A stretch of 64,000 bases of DNA, taken from the NCBI GenBank assembly GCA_946478525.1, contig CAMLCH010000004.1, positions 1-64,000 of the forward strand. The letters run 5' to 3'. Below, piece by piece: positions 17,495 through 27,900 of this stretch. The translations under genes were made by a program, and so were the position numbers. This stretch comes from Snodgrassella alvi_G. GTDB taxonomy: Bacteria > Pseudomonadota > Gammaproteobacteria > Burkholderiales > Neisseriaceae. The notes beneath the pieces were generated by a model that did no database searches, was not told where the DNA came from, and was given only the letters and a program-made list of their open reading frames with translations. Within the stretch, counting starts at the first letter, position 1. Every line of letters begins with the position of its first letter.

Positions 17495-20400
17495 TTATTT
17501 AAAATATCCTTGTTTGATTTCACGCCAGCCAATCCGTTTGAAAGTAGATGAACATTTCTTAATACCACCGAATGAGCCGTTTTGGGAACTATCGGAGAAG
17601 TTAGGTACTGGTGCTGTATGGAAACAGTTTTCTGGCAATGAATCAGCTCCTGGGGATTTTTGTTGACCAGATTTGCCCGCATCAAGGTAATGATATTCAT
17701 TAATATGTGTTATTTTTAAACCTACTATTCCATCCATAGCTACACTGCTACTAATAATGTTGCCATTTAGTATTAAATGAGGGTTTTTTTTCGTGTTTAC
17801 CTTACCACCATTTTGGCTATCAAATTGAGTTAAGCGAGATAACATTGTCGTTGATTCATTTATTTTTCCGATCTGGCACGGATCATCAGGATACTGAGTT
17901 TGTATTTCTTTGTGCAGATCATAAGATCTGGTCATGACCATGCCTGTTGATAACAGTTGATTAATCTTGGTGGTTACCCGTTCCCCATCTGTATTCAAAT
18001 TAAAGAACCAGCCTTTATATCTGTCTGCGTAAAATGGTGATTGTGACAATTCCCCGTATTTACCGTTATAGCTTATGGTTTGTCGCAGCAATCGTCCTTT
18101 ATTAATCAGAGCCGCACTGGTGTTTACATTGTAATCATCATAAATACCATAGATGGCCTGTTGTTTTTTTCCTGACAGATCCTCCTGATAAATATCACTA
18201 CCAGTACCAAAGACCACAATAACCTGATGATCTGCCTTAGAGTTAGTTTTGTCGGGATTGACTGCAAACAATGTTGGTGCAGAAGTAATCGGGCCATCTG
18301 CTTTAAAAATTCTGGTGGCTCGCCAATAATCAGGATTAGGATTACGGATATCGAAGCGATACAAATTACCGCCATAATCACCGGCATACACCAGATCAGC
18401 TACGCCATCATTATTGATATCATAAACCACTGGGCTGGCTAGGCCACCTGCACCATTTACATCGGCATAAGCGACAAGTTTTTTAACCAGTTTACCTTTG
18501 GCATCGCCGGTTTTCTGGTAACTGCCAACATCTACTCCCAGCACATCATAAATGTATAATGCCGATTCATTATCTGCACTTTCCATACCGGGGAAGTTAA
18601 CACCATTATTAATAAAGGCTAACTCCCGCAAATGATCACTATAGGTGTTATTGGCAGCATTAGCTTCTCTGTTTACCCGGGTGATGGCCACTGCCGGCGT
18701 ACCAATTGTATAACCAAATTTATTATCAGTTTTGGCGGCCGTCTGGAATAAGAAAAGATCTTTATACCAGTTAGGATCAGTTAAATTATCCGCACCAATT
18801 GCTTTTTGGGTAACCAGATCCTGACCACCAATATTCATGGCAAAAGCGCCACGTCCTGCCTGTCCCATATTGGAGACCATGAAAAATTGTTGTGGTTTAT
18901 TGGGCTGAATCGGTGTTTGCACAACGGTAAATCCACCATTAAGCAAATAGCGGTGTGGATGTTTGTTGTCTTTACCATATGCTTTGTTGGTGAGATCCTG
19001 ATAGTAATGACTAACCAGATCTGAACCATCAGTACTGTTACGTTCTATAGCCATCGGCATATAATTAAATTTCAGATCATAGGGCTGAGTGTCACTGTTA
19101 GCAGCACGGAATACATATACCATGCCATCATTGGCAGAGGTAATCAGGTATTTTTGTTTATTGAACTCTTGCTGACCAATGGTTTCGATAGGGTTATTGA
19201 TCATATCCCCCATATTTCTGGTTTCGCCGAAGTTGTTTTTATGTGGTCGTTGCCGATAGTCCAGCACAAAATCAGGCTGTTTGATTTGGTCATCAACAGA
19301 GGTACGACTAAACCAGTTTAGTAAACCATCGCGCCACTCAAGATTGTTTTTATTATTATTATCGCGAATTTTAAATTGTGCATTATTGAAATCATTGTCC
19401 AAAGTGTTGGAGAATAAATAAGAATTTTTTCCGTCATTTAAGACCAGTTTCCGGTTGTTAAATGAGGGTTGTTTATTACAGGCATTTTTTTCCTGATCAG
19501 TTTCATTGTTTTCATGAAAGCAAAGCAGGCTGCTCCAGTGCTCGGTTTCGACTTTGGCTTTAATTAAAAGGTCTTTCTTCGTGGTAGAAGATTCACCCAT
19601 GGAGGGAGAAATGGTAGTATTGTTACCCATATTGGTTTCAGTCTGAGCTTTAATTTCATCAAAAATAGTCTGAAAAGCTTCCATTACGGAATCAGATGTC
19701 AATGCATTGAAATAGTAAAGACTATCAGGGTTTGTAACTGGATCATAATCTGGTTTGGGAGTAGAAGCGTTTTTTAAAAGTTCAATACCCATTGCGTCTT
19801 CTTTATAAATTGGATTTAACCCAAAACCAATAATATAAATTTGGGCAGTTTGAGAGAATTTTGGGCTATGTCCGGGTAAATGAGCTAATGGATCAGGACC
19901 ATCCCATGGCTGTCCGGCTTTATCTGTCAGTCTGCGATCTGAATGCTTTGTTGATTCTATATATCTTTTGCCTTCAGCATCAACTACATAATTATTATAA
20001 ATAAATGGACCAAAATTTTTAGTGCGCAGGGTTTGAGTGTAGTATTTAAGTGATTGAACAAATTCTGGCAGATGTCGATACTCATCAAACATATATGCAT
20101 CATTTCTGACTTGATCACCGTCGAAATAACCATCGTACCCATAATCTTTACCAATACCAGCTAAAGTGGAGTCAGTAATCGGTTTATGATACCCTTGAGC
20201 AATACCATCTGATAAAAGAATCAGATAGGATTTCTGACAACGGTATTGCAGTCCATTCATCATAGTATTACGAGCAGTTGCATTCAAGCGGGAAAAAGTG
20301 GGTGTACCTCCCTGAGCATATAAACCCTTACCGCCGTTGTATACAATGCGATCACGAATATCACTTAAATCTTTGTCCTTTGATGTATCAAAAATCCGAC

Positions 20401-20914
20401 CATGACAACAAATTCTGTTGAAGGGTTCGAGAGCAAAATAAAAATCGTAGCGGTATTTTGCAATGACATCCAATAATATATCGACTACTACCCACATTCT
20501 TTGCCATTCACCGCATTGGCCATATTCAATATCTATAATATTTTCCGGAGGATCATTAGGATAAACTGGAGGAATAGGTACGGAACCAACTCGTACCCTT
20601 TCATTGGTAAAACCAGTCCACTTTCCCCAGACTTTGCAAGTAGTAGAATTGGGAGGAGGATTGGCTTCAACACATCTACGGGTTCGATAGCGACAACGTT
20701 GTCCAACACCAGCTATCATGCTACCGGAATTATCAATGAGAAAGATTATATTTGGTTTAACGCTGTAACCAGTCGTCTGAGTGGATTCACTACGTAAATG
20801 TAAAGGGATATTCGCAAAGTGATTAACGGCAAATGAAGATGAATGATAAAATAATGCCATTAGATTAATTATAATAAATAATTTTGGATGCCGTCTTGCT
20901 GTTCTGCTTCCCAT
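17495..20914 (-). CDS. pilC: PilC/PilY1-type type IV pilus tip adhesin and assembly protein
   Basis: This large secreted protein (1139 residues) is of the PilC/PilY1 family. The family sits at the type IV pilus tip, promotes pilus extension, and mediates adhesion and twitching. A signal peptide lies at about residues 10-30. A von Willebrand A-like region follows, with the metal site DNSGSM at residues 61-66. The C-terminal half holds the beta-propeller with a calcium loop in DINNDGVADLVY (about residue 828), followed by GNLYRFDI. The extreme C-terminus KRIGWREI resembles Neisseria PilC endings. A GGAG seven bases before the ATG supports the start. Unlike gonococcal pilC, the signal region shows no long G tract, so slipped-strand phase variation is not apparent. 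Confidence 0.93.
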   Translation of the reverse strand: MGSRTARRHPKLFIIINLMALFYHSSSFAVNHFANIPLHLRSESTQTTGYSVKPNIIFLIDNSGSMIAGVGQRCRYRTRRCVEANPPPNSTTCKVWGKWTGFTNERVRVGSVPIPPVYPNDPPENIIDIEYGQCGEWQRMWVVVDILLDVIAKYRYDFYFALEPFNRICCHGRIFDTSKDKDLSDIRDRIVYNGGKGLYAQGGTPTFSRLNATARNTMMNGLQYRCQKSYLILLSDGIAQGYHKPITDSTLAGIGKDYGYDGYFDGDQVRNDAYMFDEYRHLPEFVQSLKYYTQTLRTKNFGPFIYNNYVVDAEGKRYIESTKHSDRRLTDKAGQPWDGPDPLAHLPGHSPKFSQTAQIYIIGFGLNPIYKEDAMGIELLKNASTPKPDYDPVTNPDSLYYFNALTSDSVMEAFQTIFDEIKAQTETNMGNNTTISPSMGESSTTKKDLLIKAKVETEHWSSLLCFHENNETDQEKNACNKQPSFNNRKLVLNDGKNSYLFSNTLDNDFNNAQFKIRDNNNKNNLEWRDGLLNWFSRTSVDDQIKQPDFVLDYRQRPHKNNFGETRNMGDMINNPIETIGQQEFNKQKYLITSANDGMVYVFRAANSDTQPYDLKFNYMPMAIERNSTDGSDLVSHYYQDLTNKAYGKDNKHPHRYLLNGGFTVVQTPIQPNKPQQFFMVSNMGQAGRGAFAMNIGGQDLVTQKAIGADNLTDPNWYKDLFLFQTAAKTDNKFGYTIGTPAVAITRVNREANAANNTYSDHLRELAFINNGVNFPGMESADNESALYIYDVLGVDVGSYQKTGDAKGKLVKKLVAYADVNGAGGLASPVVYDINNDGVADLVYAGDYGGNLYRFDIRNPNPDYWRATRIFKADGPITSAPTLFAVNPDKTNSKADHQVIVVFGTGSDIYQEDLSGKKQQAIYGIYDDYNVNTSAALINKGRLLRQTISYNGKYGELSQSPFYADRYKGWFFNLNTDGERVTTKINQLLSTGMVMTRSYDLHKEIQTQYPDDPCQIGKINESTTMLSRLTQFDSQNGGKVNTKKNPHLILNGNIISSSVAMDGIVGLKITHINEYHYLDAGKSGQQKSPGADSLPENCFHTAPVPNFSDSSQNGSFGGIKKCSSTFKRIGWREIKQGYFK

Positions 20915-21915
20915 AATATATCTCCAATAATTTATGTTTTAGTTTTTAATTTTATATTTATTGTAATTTTAAACTTGATAATATAAATTTGTATATAATT
21001 TACTTAAAATACATTGGTATATTTAAGCTTTTAATCTAAATAGCATAAATGCTTATTGGTTTTTTTGTGCATGGTTTCCTATATAAATTAGATTTTGCTA
21101 AATTAAAAAATAATGTGTGTTTATACATCATTTAAATTTGAATTTGCTATACATAAATAAGACTAATTAAAACTAAAATATATTTTAAATACTTCTTTAT
21201 ATGTAATTAAAGGTTAAATTATGTAAATTAATGGCATTGTCGCTAATTTATTCATTATGAAATCAGAATTATAGTGCTTGGGTTTATAAATCGTTTTTAT
21301 TTAGTAATTGAGTCGTTATCTGACTACAAAAAAATATAGGTCTAAAAGTATACTGGTCACAAATGATTAATCTGATTAATTTGATTTTAATTGGCTTTCA
21401 ATCCTTAATCAGAATAATTCGAGTTAATTTTGTACCTGCCTAGCCGTTAAAAACTAATCGATACATGGAAATACCTGCTAATAGTTTATGGTTTATTGCC
21501 GTAATTGATTATATGGATTATGGTGTTTTGATTATAGTTATCATAGAAATCATAGATAGCTTGCTGTTTTTTATGATAAGTCCGTTTGATAATGATCACT
21601 GTGAGATTACGGAGATTCTGATTATGGGTATATTTTGTATTATTTATTAGCTTAAGGTTGAAGTATGGAGTGTGAATTAGTTATCTAAGCATGTAAATGG
21701 TAGAAAGATAAAAATAAATCTGTCAAATCGGCATTAATTCAAGCTCATTTTACTGGTTTGAATTTATTATTGTTATAAATGGGTAATTTCTCTATTTAAT
21801 CAGTAAAGTTTAATTATAATTGCAATATTAATTCTTGTTTTTACATGGATTTATGAAATACTGAGGTTTGGAGTGGTAGCAGGTAGGTTGTTAATTAAAT
21901 CAACGAGGAATGAAA
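20915..21915. other. AT-rich divergent intergenic region
   Basis: About 1 kb lies between pilC and the Spy-like gene. It is very AT-rich. One open frame (21465-21650) has low-complexity Ile-rich content and no ribosome site, so I do not call it. The promoters of both flanking genes must lie here. Confidence 0.45.
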
Positions 21916-22446
21916 ATGAAAGTGAAAAATGTAGTCCATATTTTAGCGGTGTCTGCTTTATCTTCAATTGGTATTTCTGCTTTTGCTGCTGAGGAGGTAA
22001 CAGAAACCCCAGTAGCGACCATAACTGAAACAGTTGAAAGTGATACTTATTCTCCTGCTGCAGACCGAATTTATCATCATCCTATTTTATCGCAATTGAA
22101 TTTAACTGAGCAGCAAAAAGCTCAGTTAGTTAAAATTGAGCAAGAATATGGAAGTCAGCGACCGCTTTTAAACAGTCAACAACGACAAACTCTGGCAAAT
22201 TTGCGTCTTGCTCGAGAAAATCTGATTTTAAACCGACGGTTTGATGATTCAAAAGCTAGAGAAGTGATTGCTCAGGAACAAAATATATGGGCGCAGCAGC
22301 GACAAACTATGGCAGATTTTCAGTTCAGACAGTTACAGCGTGAACATGCTATTTATCAGGTTCTGACACCTTATCAGCAACAACGTTATTTGCAATTGCG
22401 TCAGCAGAAAAGAGATCAGCATCAAAGAGATTTATATAGAAGATAA
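21916..22446 (+). CDS. Spy/CpxP-like periplasmic LTxxQ protein
   Basis: This exported protein (176 residues) has a clear signal peptide ending SAFA-A near residue 25. The mature part is helical and Gln/Arg-rich with two LTxxQ-type motifs, LNLTEQQKAQL and VLTPYQQQRYLQL. These mark Spy/CpxP periplasmic chaperones and stress sensors. It is longer than Escherichia coli Spy and has a Thr/Glu-rich linker after the signal peptide. The ATG at 21916 is preferred, since GAGG lies seven bases before it while the ATG at 21910 nearly abuts it. It is monocistronic with its own terminator. The envelope-stress role is inferred from the family. Confidence 0.75.
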   Translation: MKVKNVVHILAVSALSSIGISAFAAEEVTETPVATITETVESDTYSPAADRIYHHPILSQLNLTEQQKAQLVKIEQEYGSQRPLLNSQQRQTLANLRLARENLILNRRFDDSKAREVIAQEQNIWAQQRQTMADFQFRQLQREHAIYQVLTPYQQQRYLQLRQQKRDQHQRDLYRR

Positions 22447-22455
22447 ATTTATCAA

Positions 22456-22488
22456 AATAACCCCAGATTCTCTGGGGTTATTTTTTTA
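22456..22488 (+). terminator. Terminator of the Spy-like gene
   Basis: A 12-bp stem containing CCCC/GGGG (22456-22467 with 22471-22482) is followed by a run of T, ten bases after the stop codon. Confidence 0.92.
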
Positions 22489-23114
22489 TTTTTCTAACTA
22501 TTATTGGATATGATTATAAAGATATGTTTTGTGGTCTATTTTAGTTATTATGCTAATTGGTTAATTTTGATTGGCGGATGTTGGTGATTTTGGTGCTAGG
22601 CAGAGGTGGTTAGTATTTAATTATTTCTGTTTTTTACGGTGTTTATTCGGTCAGTTGGTGAAATTACTCAATTTAGCGTAAGTTAATTTATGATAAATGG
22701 TTATTTTGGTGGGTGAAGTGCTAGTTATGTTAAGTAAGAAAGTAGCGCTTTTGTTCGCGACTTAATCACGATGCTAATTGCTGGAATTCAAAAAGTATCG
22801 TTGATGATATTGGTAAATGTTTATGATTTAAATTTCATCAAAATAACGATCAAATAGTTTTTCCAGATAAGACGAAAATGATTTTTAGATTGATGCAAAT
22901 TTTTAATTATGATATTGGAATGATACTATTAAGACAGACTACCGGTTGGTGATAAATCAGACCAATAAGGGTAGATGGAGAATGTTTGGCCGGCTTTAAA
23001 AATGTGTTTAAGGGGTGATGGTGGATATTTGCCGGTATTGAATATTGTGATTTGCGCTAAGCGGTATTTGTTGAGTGGCTAGTTGGTTGAATCAGTGGTG
23101 AGGTAGGAGTAGGA
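22489..23114. other. Intergenic region, G/T-biased on the plus strand
   Basis: About 630 bases lie between the convergent Spy-like and DUF445 genes. No coding frame, RNA or hairpin stood out. The plus strand is visibly richer in G than in C from about 22560 to 23110. Confidence 0.4.
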
Positions 23115-24428
23115 CTAAAGTTTTAACCATTGTGATAAGAGATAGATCAATACGCCGATACAGCCACCGACTACAGTTCCGTTAATACGAATAAATTGTA
23201 AGTCACGGCCTACACTTAATTCGATTTTATCGACCATTTGTTTGTTGTCCCAGCTTTTAACTTTGTCGGCGATAAATTGGGCTGCGCGATGTTTATACAG
23301 GCTGACAGCAGAACGGGTGAACAGACTAATGCGAGTATCAAGTCGGCGCATGAGACGTGGATTATGTTGAGCCTGTTGTTGAAGATGATTGAAGAAACGA
23401 TTGATTTGTTGTTGCCACCAAGAAGAGGGGCGGCGGACATCGTTTTCACTCCAGATGATGAAGCTTTCCCACAGATCACTTAAACTATGCTGTAGGGCAG
23501 TAGAGCTGGCAAACTGTTGGCGACCGGCAGCCAGACGTTTATGCCAGCGGTAATTTCGACGCAGCTGCCGTTCGCTATAAAGAATTTGTTTTCGATAGGC
23601 GCGCCATAATGGATGCTGAGGATTGCTAAGTATGTCTTGCAGATAGGAATCAGCCCAGTTAAGTACTTTATCGGCGACCCAGTTATCAATACGCGCTGTT
23701 AGATTAATTTTTAAGGAAGCTTTAAGGCGATCCCAGCTAGTTGGATCGCTTTTTTCTATGGTTCCCACCCACTGCAACAGGCTTTGTTCGAGCTGAGCAC
23801 GGGTTTGTTCATCATGTAACCAGCGGCGTAACTGGCGCAGCAATGTACGCAGCAGACTAGTATCGATGTTTTGCTGGCGAATTAATGTCAAAATGCTGCT
23901 TAAGGTGGTGCCTAGTCTGGCACCACTGTATTGATTGTTGAGTAATTGGGTACAGAATCTGGCTATGTCTTTACCTGTGGCAGTATGCAACAGGGATGGT
24001 ATCTGACGGGTAAGGAATGGTTGCCACTGGTGTTGGTTTTGCGGCTGGCTTAACCAGTGGAGGGCTTTGGAGGTTGGGTTCAGATGATGAATATGTCTAG
24101 CAATGGTTTTATCAAGCAGGAAGTTATGCTCGATAAATCGTCCCAGTTCATCTGCTATTTTGTCTTGTTTCTGTGGCAGGATAGCGGTATGTGGAATGGG
24201 AATACCTAAGGGATGACGAAACAGAGCGGTGACGGCAAACCAGTCCGCTAATGCGCCTACCATTGCAGCTTCAGCAAAAGCTTTGAGGTAGGCGAGAGCC
24301 GGATATTGAGAGATGTTCAGACAGCTAAAGATAAATAAGGCGCATGCCAGCAGAAGTAAAGCTGTAGCAAATAAGCGCATTCGCTGTAAACGCTGGCGTT
24401 GCTGGTTGACTGGGGCAGAAGCGGACAT
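23115..24428 (-). CDS. DUF445 (YjiN-type) inner-membrane protein
   Basis: This 437-residue DUF445 family protein has a hydrophobic segment near the N-terminus (ATALLLLACALFIFSC) and a C-terminal membrane segment (VVGGCIGVLIYLLSQWL). A long helical charged region lies between. Conserved pieces are EAAMVGALADWFAVTALFRHPLG and IPHTAILPQKQDKIADELGRFI. The function of the family is unknown. The ATG at 24428 is more plausible than the upstream TTG at 24443, although neither has a good ribosome site. It lies 56 bases after a small membrane-protein gene and may be the last gene of a recC-recB transcript. Confidence 0.85.
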   Translation of the reverse strand: MSASAPVNQQRQRLQRMRLFATALLLLACALFIFSCLNISQYPALAYLKAFAEAAMVGALADWFAVTALFRHPLGIPIPHTAILPQKQDKIADELGRFIEHNFLLDKTIARHIHHLNPTSKALHWLSQPQNQHQWQPFLTRQIPSLLHTATGKDIARFCTQLLNNQYSGARLGTTLSSILTLIRQQNIDTSLLRTLLRQLRRWLHDEQTRAQLEQSLLQWVGTIEKSDPTSWDRLKASLKINLTARIDNWVADKVLNWADSYLQDILSNPQHPLWRAYRKQILYSERQLRRNYRWHKRLAAGRQQFASSTALQHSLSDLWESFIIWSENDVRRPSSWWQQQINRFFNHLQQQAQHNPRLMRRLDTRISLFTRSAVSLYKHRAAQFIADKVKSWDNKQMVDKIELSVGRDLQFIRINGTVVGGCIGVLIYLLSQWLKL

Positions 24429-24484
24429 AATATGAACAAGCAATCAGTTAGCAGTTATGAAACCGCAGACAAAGGCGCCAGAGA

Positions 24485-24883
24485 TTATAACATTGATTTT
24501 TTTTGTTTTTTATAACGAATCCATTTGTAGATGTAGCCACCTATTACAGGAATGAGGGCATAGATAATCAGTGCTGGCCAGCTACCGTACCAGCTAACGT
24601 TGTTTTTGATGCTGTTATCAGGGTTGAGTACGTTGATGCTGGCTGACCAGTAAATGGCTCGCCACCAGCACATCACCAGTAAACCCAGAAATATCGGCCA
24701 GATTTTACGTATTGAACCACGCTGCCACAACAGAAAGAATACTAATGTCCATAACAGGGTCAGAGTAGTGACCAGTAAGCCGGTATCGGTTGGCAGGTGC
24801 AAGTACCGACAGAATATAAACGTCAGTACAACCCAGATACCGGCTAGTATAGACATAATGAATTCTTCTGGTTTGTTCAGCAT
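24485..24883 (-). CDS. Small uncharacterised membrane protein
   Basis: This 132-residue protein has about four hydrophobic segments (roughly residues 8-25, 35-52, 62-80 and 100-118) and a strongly basic tail ending YKKQKK. A good GGAG ribosome site lies eight bases before the ATG. I do not recognise the family. It sits between recB and DUF445 on the same strand with short gaps, so it is probably cotranscribed with them, but nothing ties it to DNA repair. Confidence 0.65.
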   Translation of the reverse strand: MLNKPEEFIMSILAGIWVVLTFIFCRYLHLPTDTGLLVTTLTLLWTLVFFLLWQRGSIRKIWPIFLGLLVMCWWRAIYWSASINVLNPDNSIKNNVSWYGSWPALIIYALIPVIGGYIYKWIRYKKQKKSML

Positions 24884-24961
24884 GGTGTAGACTCCTCAAT
24901 AAAAAACGCTGAAAAAATTAAGTATAGCAGCAATATACCGCAGCTATTTGGCTTTGTCATG

Positions 24962-27900
24962 TTAACTTAACCATGGGTGCAGATCGGCAGTGGCTATATC
25001 CCATTGCCAGATACCATTTTGGTTGTTTGAGTTTAGTCCGCGCAAGAACAGGTAGCGGATACTGATAGAGGGTACTGAGCGATTCTGGCTTTGCAGGTAA
25101 CGAGCACATGCTATGCTGTAGATTAATGCCTGTAAATAATAATGATGTTTGGCAACAGCTAAGTCCATGTTGTTTTGCTGGTAGTCTGCCAGCTGGTTAC
25201 CCAGATGGTTAGATTTGTAATCAATCACGAAAATTTGCCCACTCTGATCTTCGGCAATGAGGTCTATGGCGCCATTGATAAAACCGTTAACGGTGCTGAA
25301 GTTTAGTTCCTGGGCAGCCTGAACACAACAGGCTGGCAGATGCAGATGTGGCTGGGCAAACCATTGTTGCAGTTGGATGATATCAAACTGGTGCATGTGC
25401 AACATGAAGTTCATTTCAGCTACAGACTGTTGTCTGGGTATGTCGGCAATGGTGGTTTGTGGTGACAGCCGGCAGCGACGGATGGTGTCATTTAAAAGCA
25501 ACATGGTGTTGGTGTGTTCAGTGGTAAAGCCAAAGCGAAGTAAGGTGTTCTGGATGTGTTCGGTTTCATGTGCGCTGGCTGACTGGCTAAATTCCGTTTG
25601 CTCAAGTATGGCATGCAGACACAGTCCAGCATTGATACCACGCGCAAAAGCCAGTAATGGCGTTTCAGCAGGTGTTTCTGCTGGTTTGGAAACGGTTTGC
25701 ACTTCGGCCGGGTCAAGTGCCGGAGCGACTTTTTCTTCTTCAATGCTATGGTCGGTATGGTGCTGGCTTAAGCTGGTAAAGCTGGTGTAACGAATAGTAG
25801 TAAATGGAGGTAAGCGGATATCCACAGCCTGTAAGGGTTCGTTGCCAATGCGTTCGGCGGGTACTACTTCGGATGCCACGGTTCCTTCACACCAGCTAAA
25901 TAGTGCTGGCGTAGTTGTCTGGGACAGAAAGTTTTGCCAGCTATGGTATAAGGTGCTGATGAGGTTTTTTTTATGGGTTGTTTGCCAGAAGAGCTGGGTT
26001 TCTGCCAGAGTAGCATTTTTTCCTTCACTCAAAAGCCATGCCAGCGGGTTACTGGCGGTATTACTACAAGCTGCACTGTAAATAATTAGTTGTTCGCGAG
26101 CGCGGGTAAAGGCGACGTAGTACAGCCGTAGTTGTTCGGCCATGCTTTCTTCATTCAGTTCGCTTTTATCATGCTCATTTAACAGGTATTGTGGCACTAA
26201 TTCGATATTATCCTGTTGATGCAGACGATGCCACTGTTCGAGGTGGTTGATTGCTGCTTTACCATCCCAGGCAAACGGGCAGAATACAATTGGATATTCC
26301 AGTCCTTTTGATGCATGCATGGTGACGATTTTAACCAGTGCTTCGTCGCTTTCCAATCGCAGAAGGTGGCTGTCATTGGTGGTTTGTCCAAGGGTAATAG
26401 CCTGCTCCAGCCATGCAAGCAGGGCATTGGCAGTGGGTATGGTTTGCTCTGTTGTGGCGAGAAGTTCAGCCAATTGCCAAAAATTGGTCAGACTGCGTTC
26501 GTTGCGCTGATTGAGTAGGTTGCTTTCAAGTCCAGTTTGGGTGGCAAACCATTGTATTGCGGTATAGATGCCGTATTGCTGCCATTGTTCACGCGCATTA
26601 AGTGCCAGTTGTATCCAGTGGTTTAAGGTGTTTTCGTTACGATTCAATTCTGCCAATTGAGTAGCTGTCCAGCTAAATAGTACACCACCAAGCACAAAAC
26701 GCAGAATCTGGGTCTGCTGCGGCTGGAGCCAGAAATGTAATAAAGCTACAATGGCATCCGCTTCACTGGTGTTGAATATGGATTGGTTGCCAAGCGAGAC
26801 GCTCATGATGCCACAGCGTTTAAGTGCTTTGGCAATCAGATGACCTTCTTTATGTGAGTGAACCAGTACGGCGATATCACCAGCCAGTAGTGATCTGGAA
26901 CCTAATGTCAATTCACCGCGCTGCCCCTGATTAATCATGGCAGCAATTTCATGGGCACAACATTCAGCTGAACGGGCACGCAGGCTATCTTTATTCGGTA
27001 TAAGCTCATGCCCTTTTTCGTTGACGGTTTTTTTTTCATGCAACCAGCGCACTATGACTGCTGGTGGCGTGCTATCACTCTTGCACCAATGCAGGTTGCC
27101 ATAGGTAGCTTGTGCCTGCACGGCGGGATAATCAATACCATTGAGGATGAATGGCAGCTCTTTAGTTGCAAATAGCTCAGCTATGGATTGTACTAGTGCT
27201 TGATGACTGCGGTAGTTAGTAGTAAGGGTGTAGCGCTGTTGTGTCGGTGTATCGGCTGCTGCGCGTAGGTAGGCGTGAATATCAGCACCACGAAAGCGAT
27301 AGATAGCTTGCTTTGGATCACCGACCATGATCAGGGGACGTTGTTGGTCGGCGAAAACGGTTTTGAAGATATGATATTGTAGGGGATCGGTATCCTGACA
27401 TTCATCCACCAGTGCAATGTGCCATGTTTGTGCCAGTGCAGTGGCTAGGGTAGCAGCGTGGGGGTTGGCCGGCGACAATGCAGCAGCCACGTCGGCGAGC
27501 AGATCATCGAAGCTACGTTGATGACTGTTGCGTCGGTGTTCTTGCAGACATTGACGTACATATTGCAGGCAGTTTATCTGTAATTGCAGGGCAAGGTGGT
27601 TTTCTGCTGTTTGTCTGGCTTCCAGAGCCATGCCAAATTCAGCCAGTATTGAGACTGTTGTCACCAGCTGTTGATTCAGTATCTGTTCTTTTTTGGTTTT
27701 TTGTTTGAGATAGTTGGCATCAAATCTAGCAAATTTTTCAGAAAAGCTTTTCGGAAATGTATAGGATGGCGGTTGAGTCTGTAAGATCTGTTGCAATTCG
27801 TGAAAAAATTGCTCATAGCTTTGGCTGCGATAAGTGCTGCCATTAAGCAGTGGATGTAGTTGCCAAAAGGCCTGTTGGATGTCATTGAACTGCTCGGACA

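Noticed and set aside
17385..17666. 93-codon open frame on the plus strand
   Set aside because: It overlaps the pilC terminator and the 3' end of pilC in antisense, and its composition is not protein-like.
21465..21650. 61-codon Ile-rich frame upstream of the Spy-like gene
   Set aside because: AT-rich DNA produces such hydrophobic frames by chance; there is no ribosome site or signal structure.
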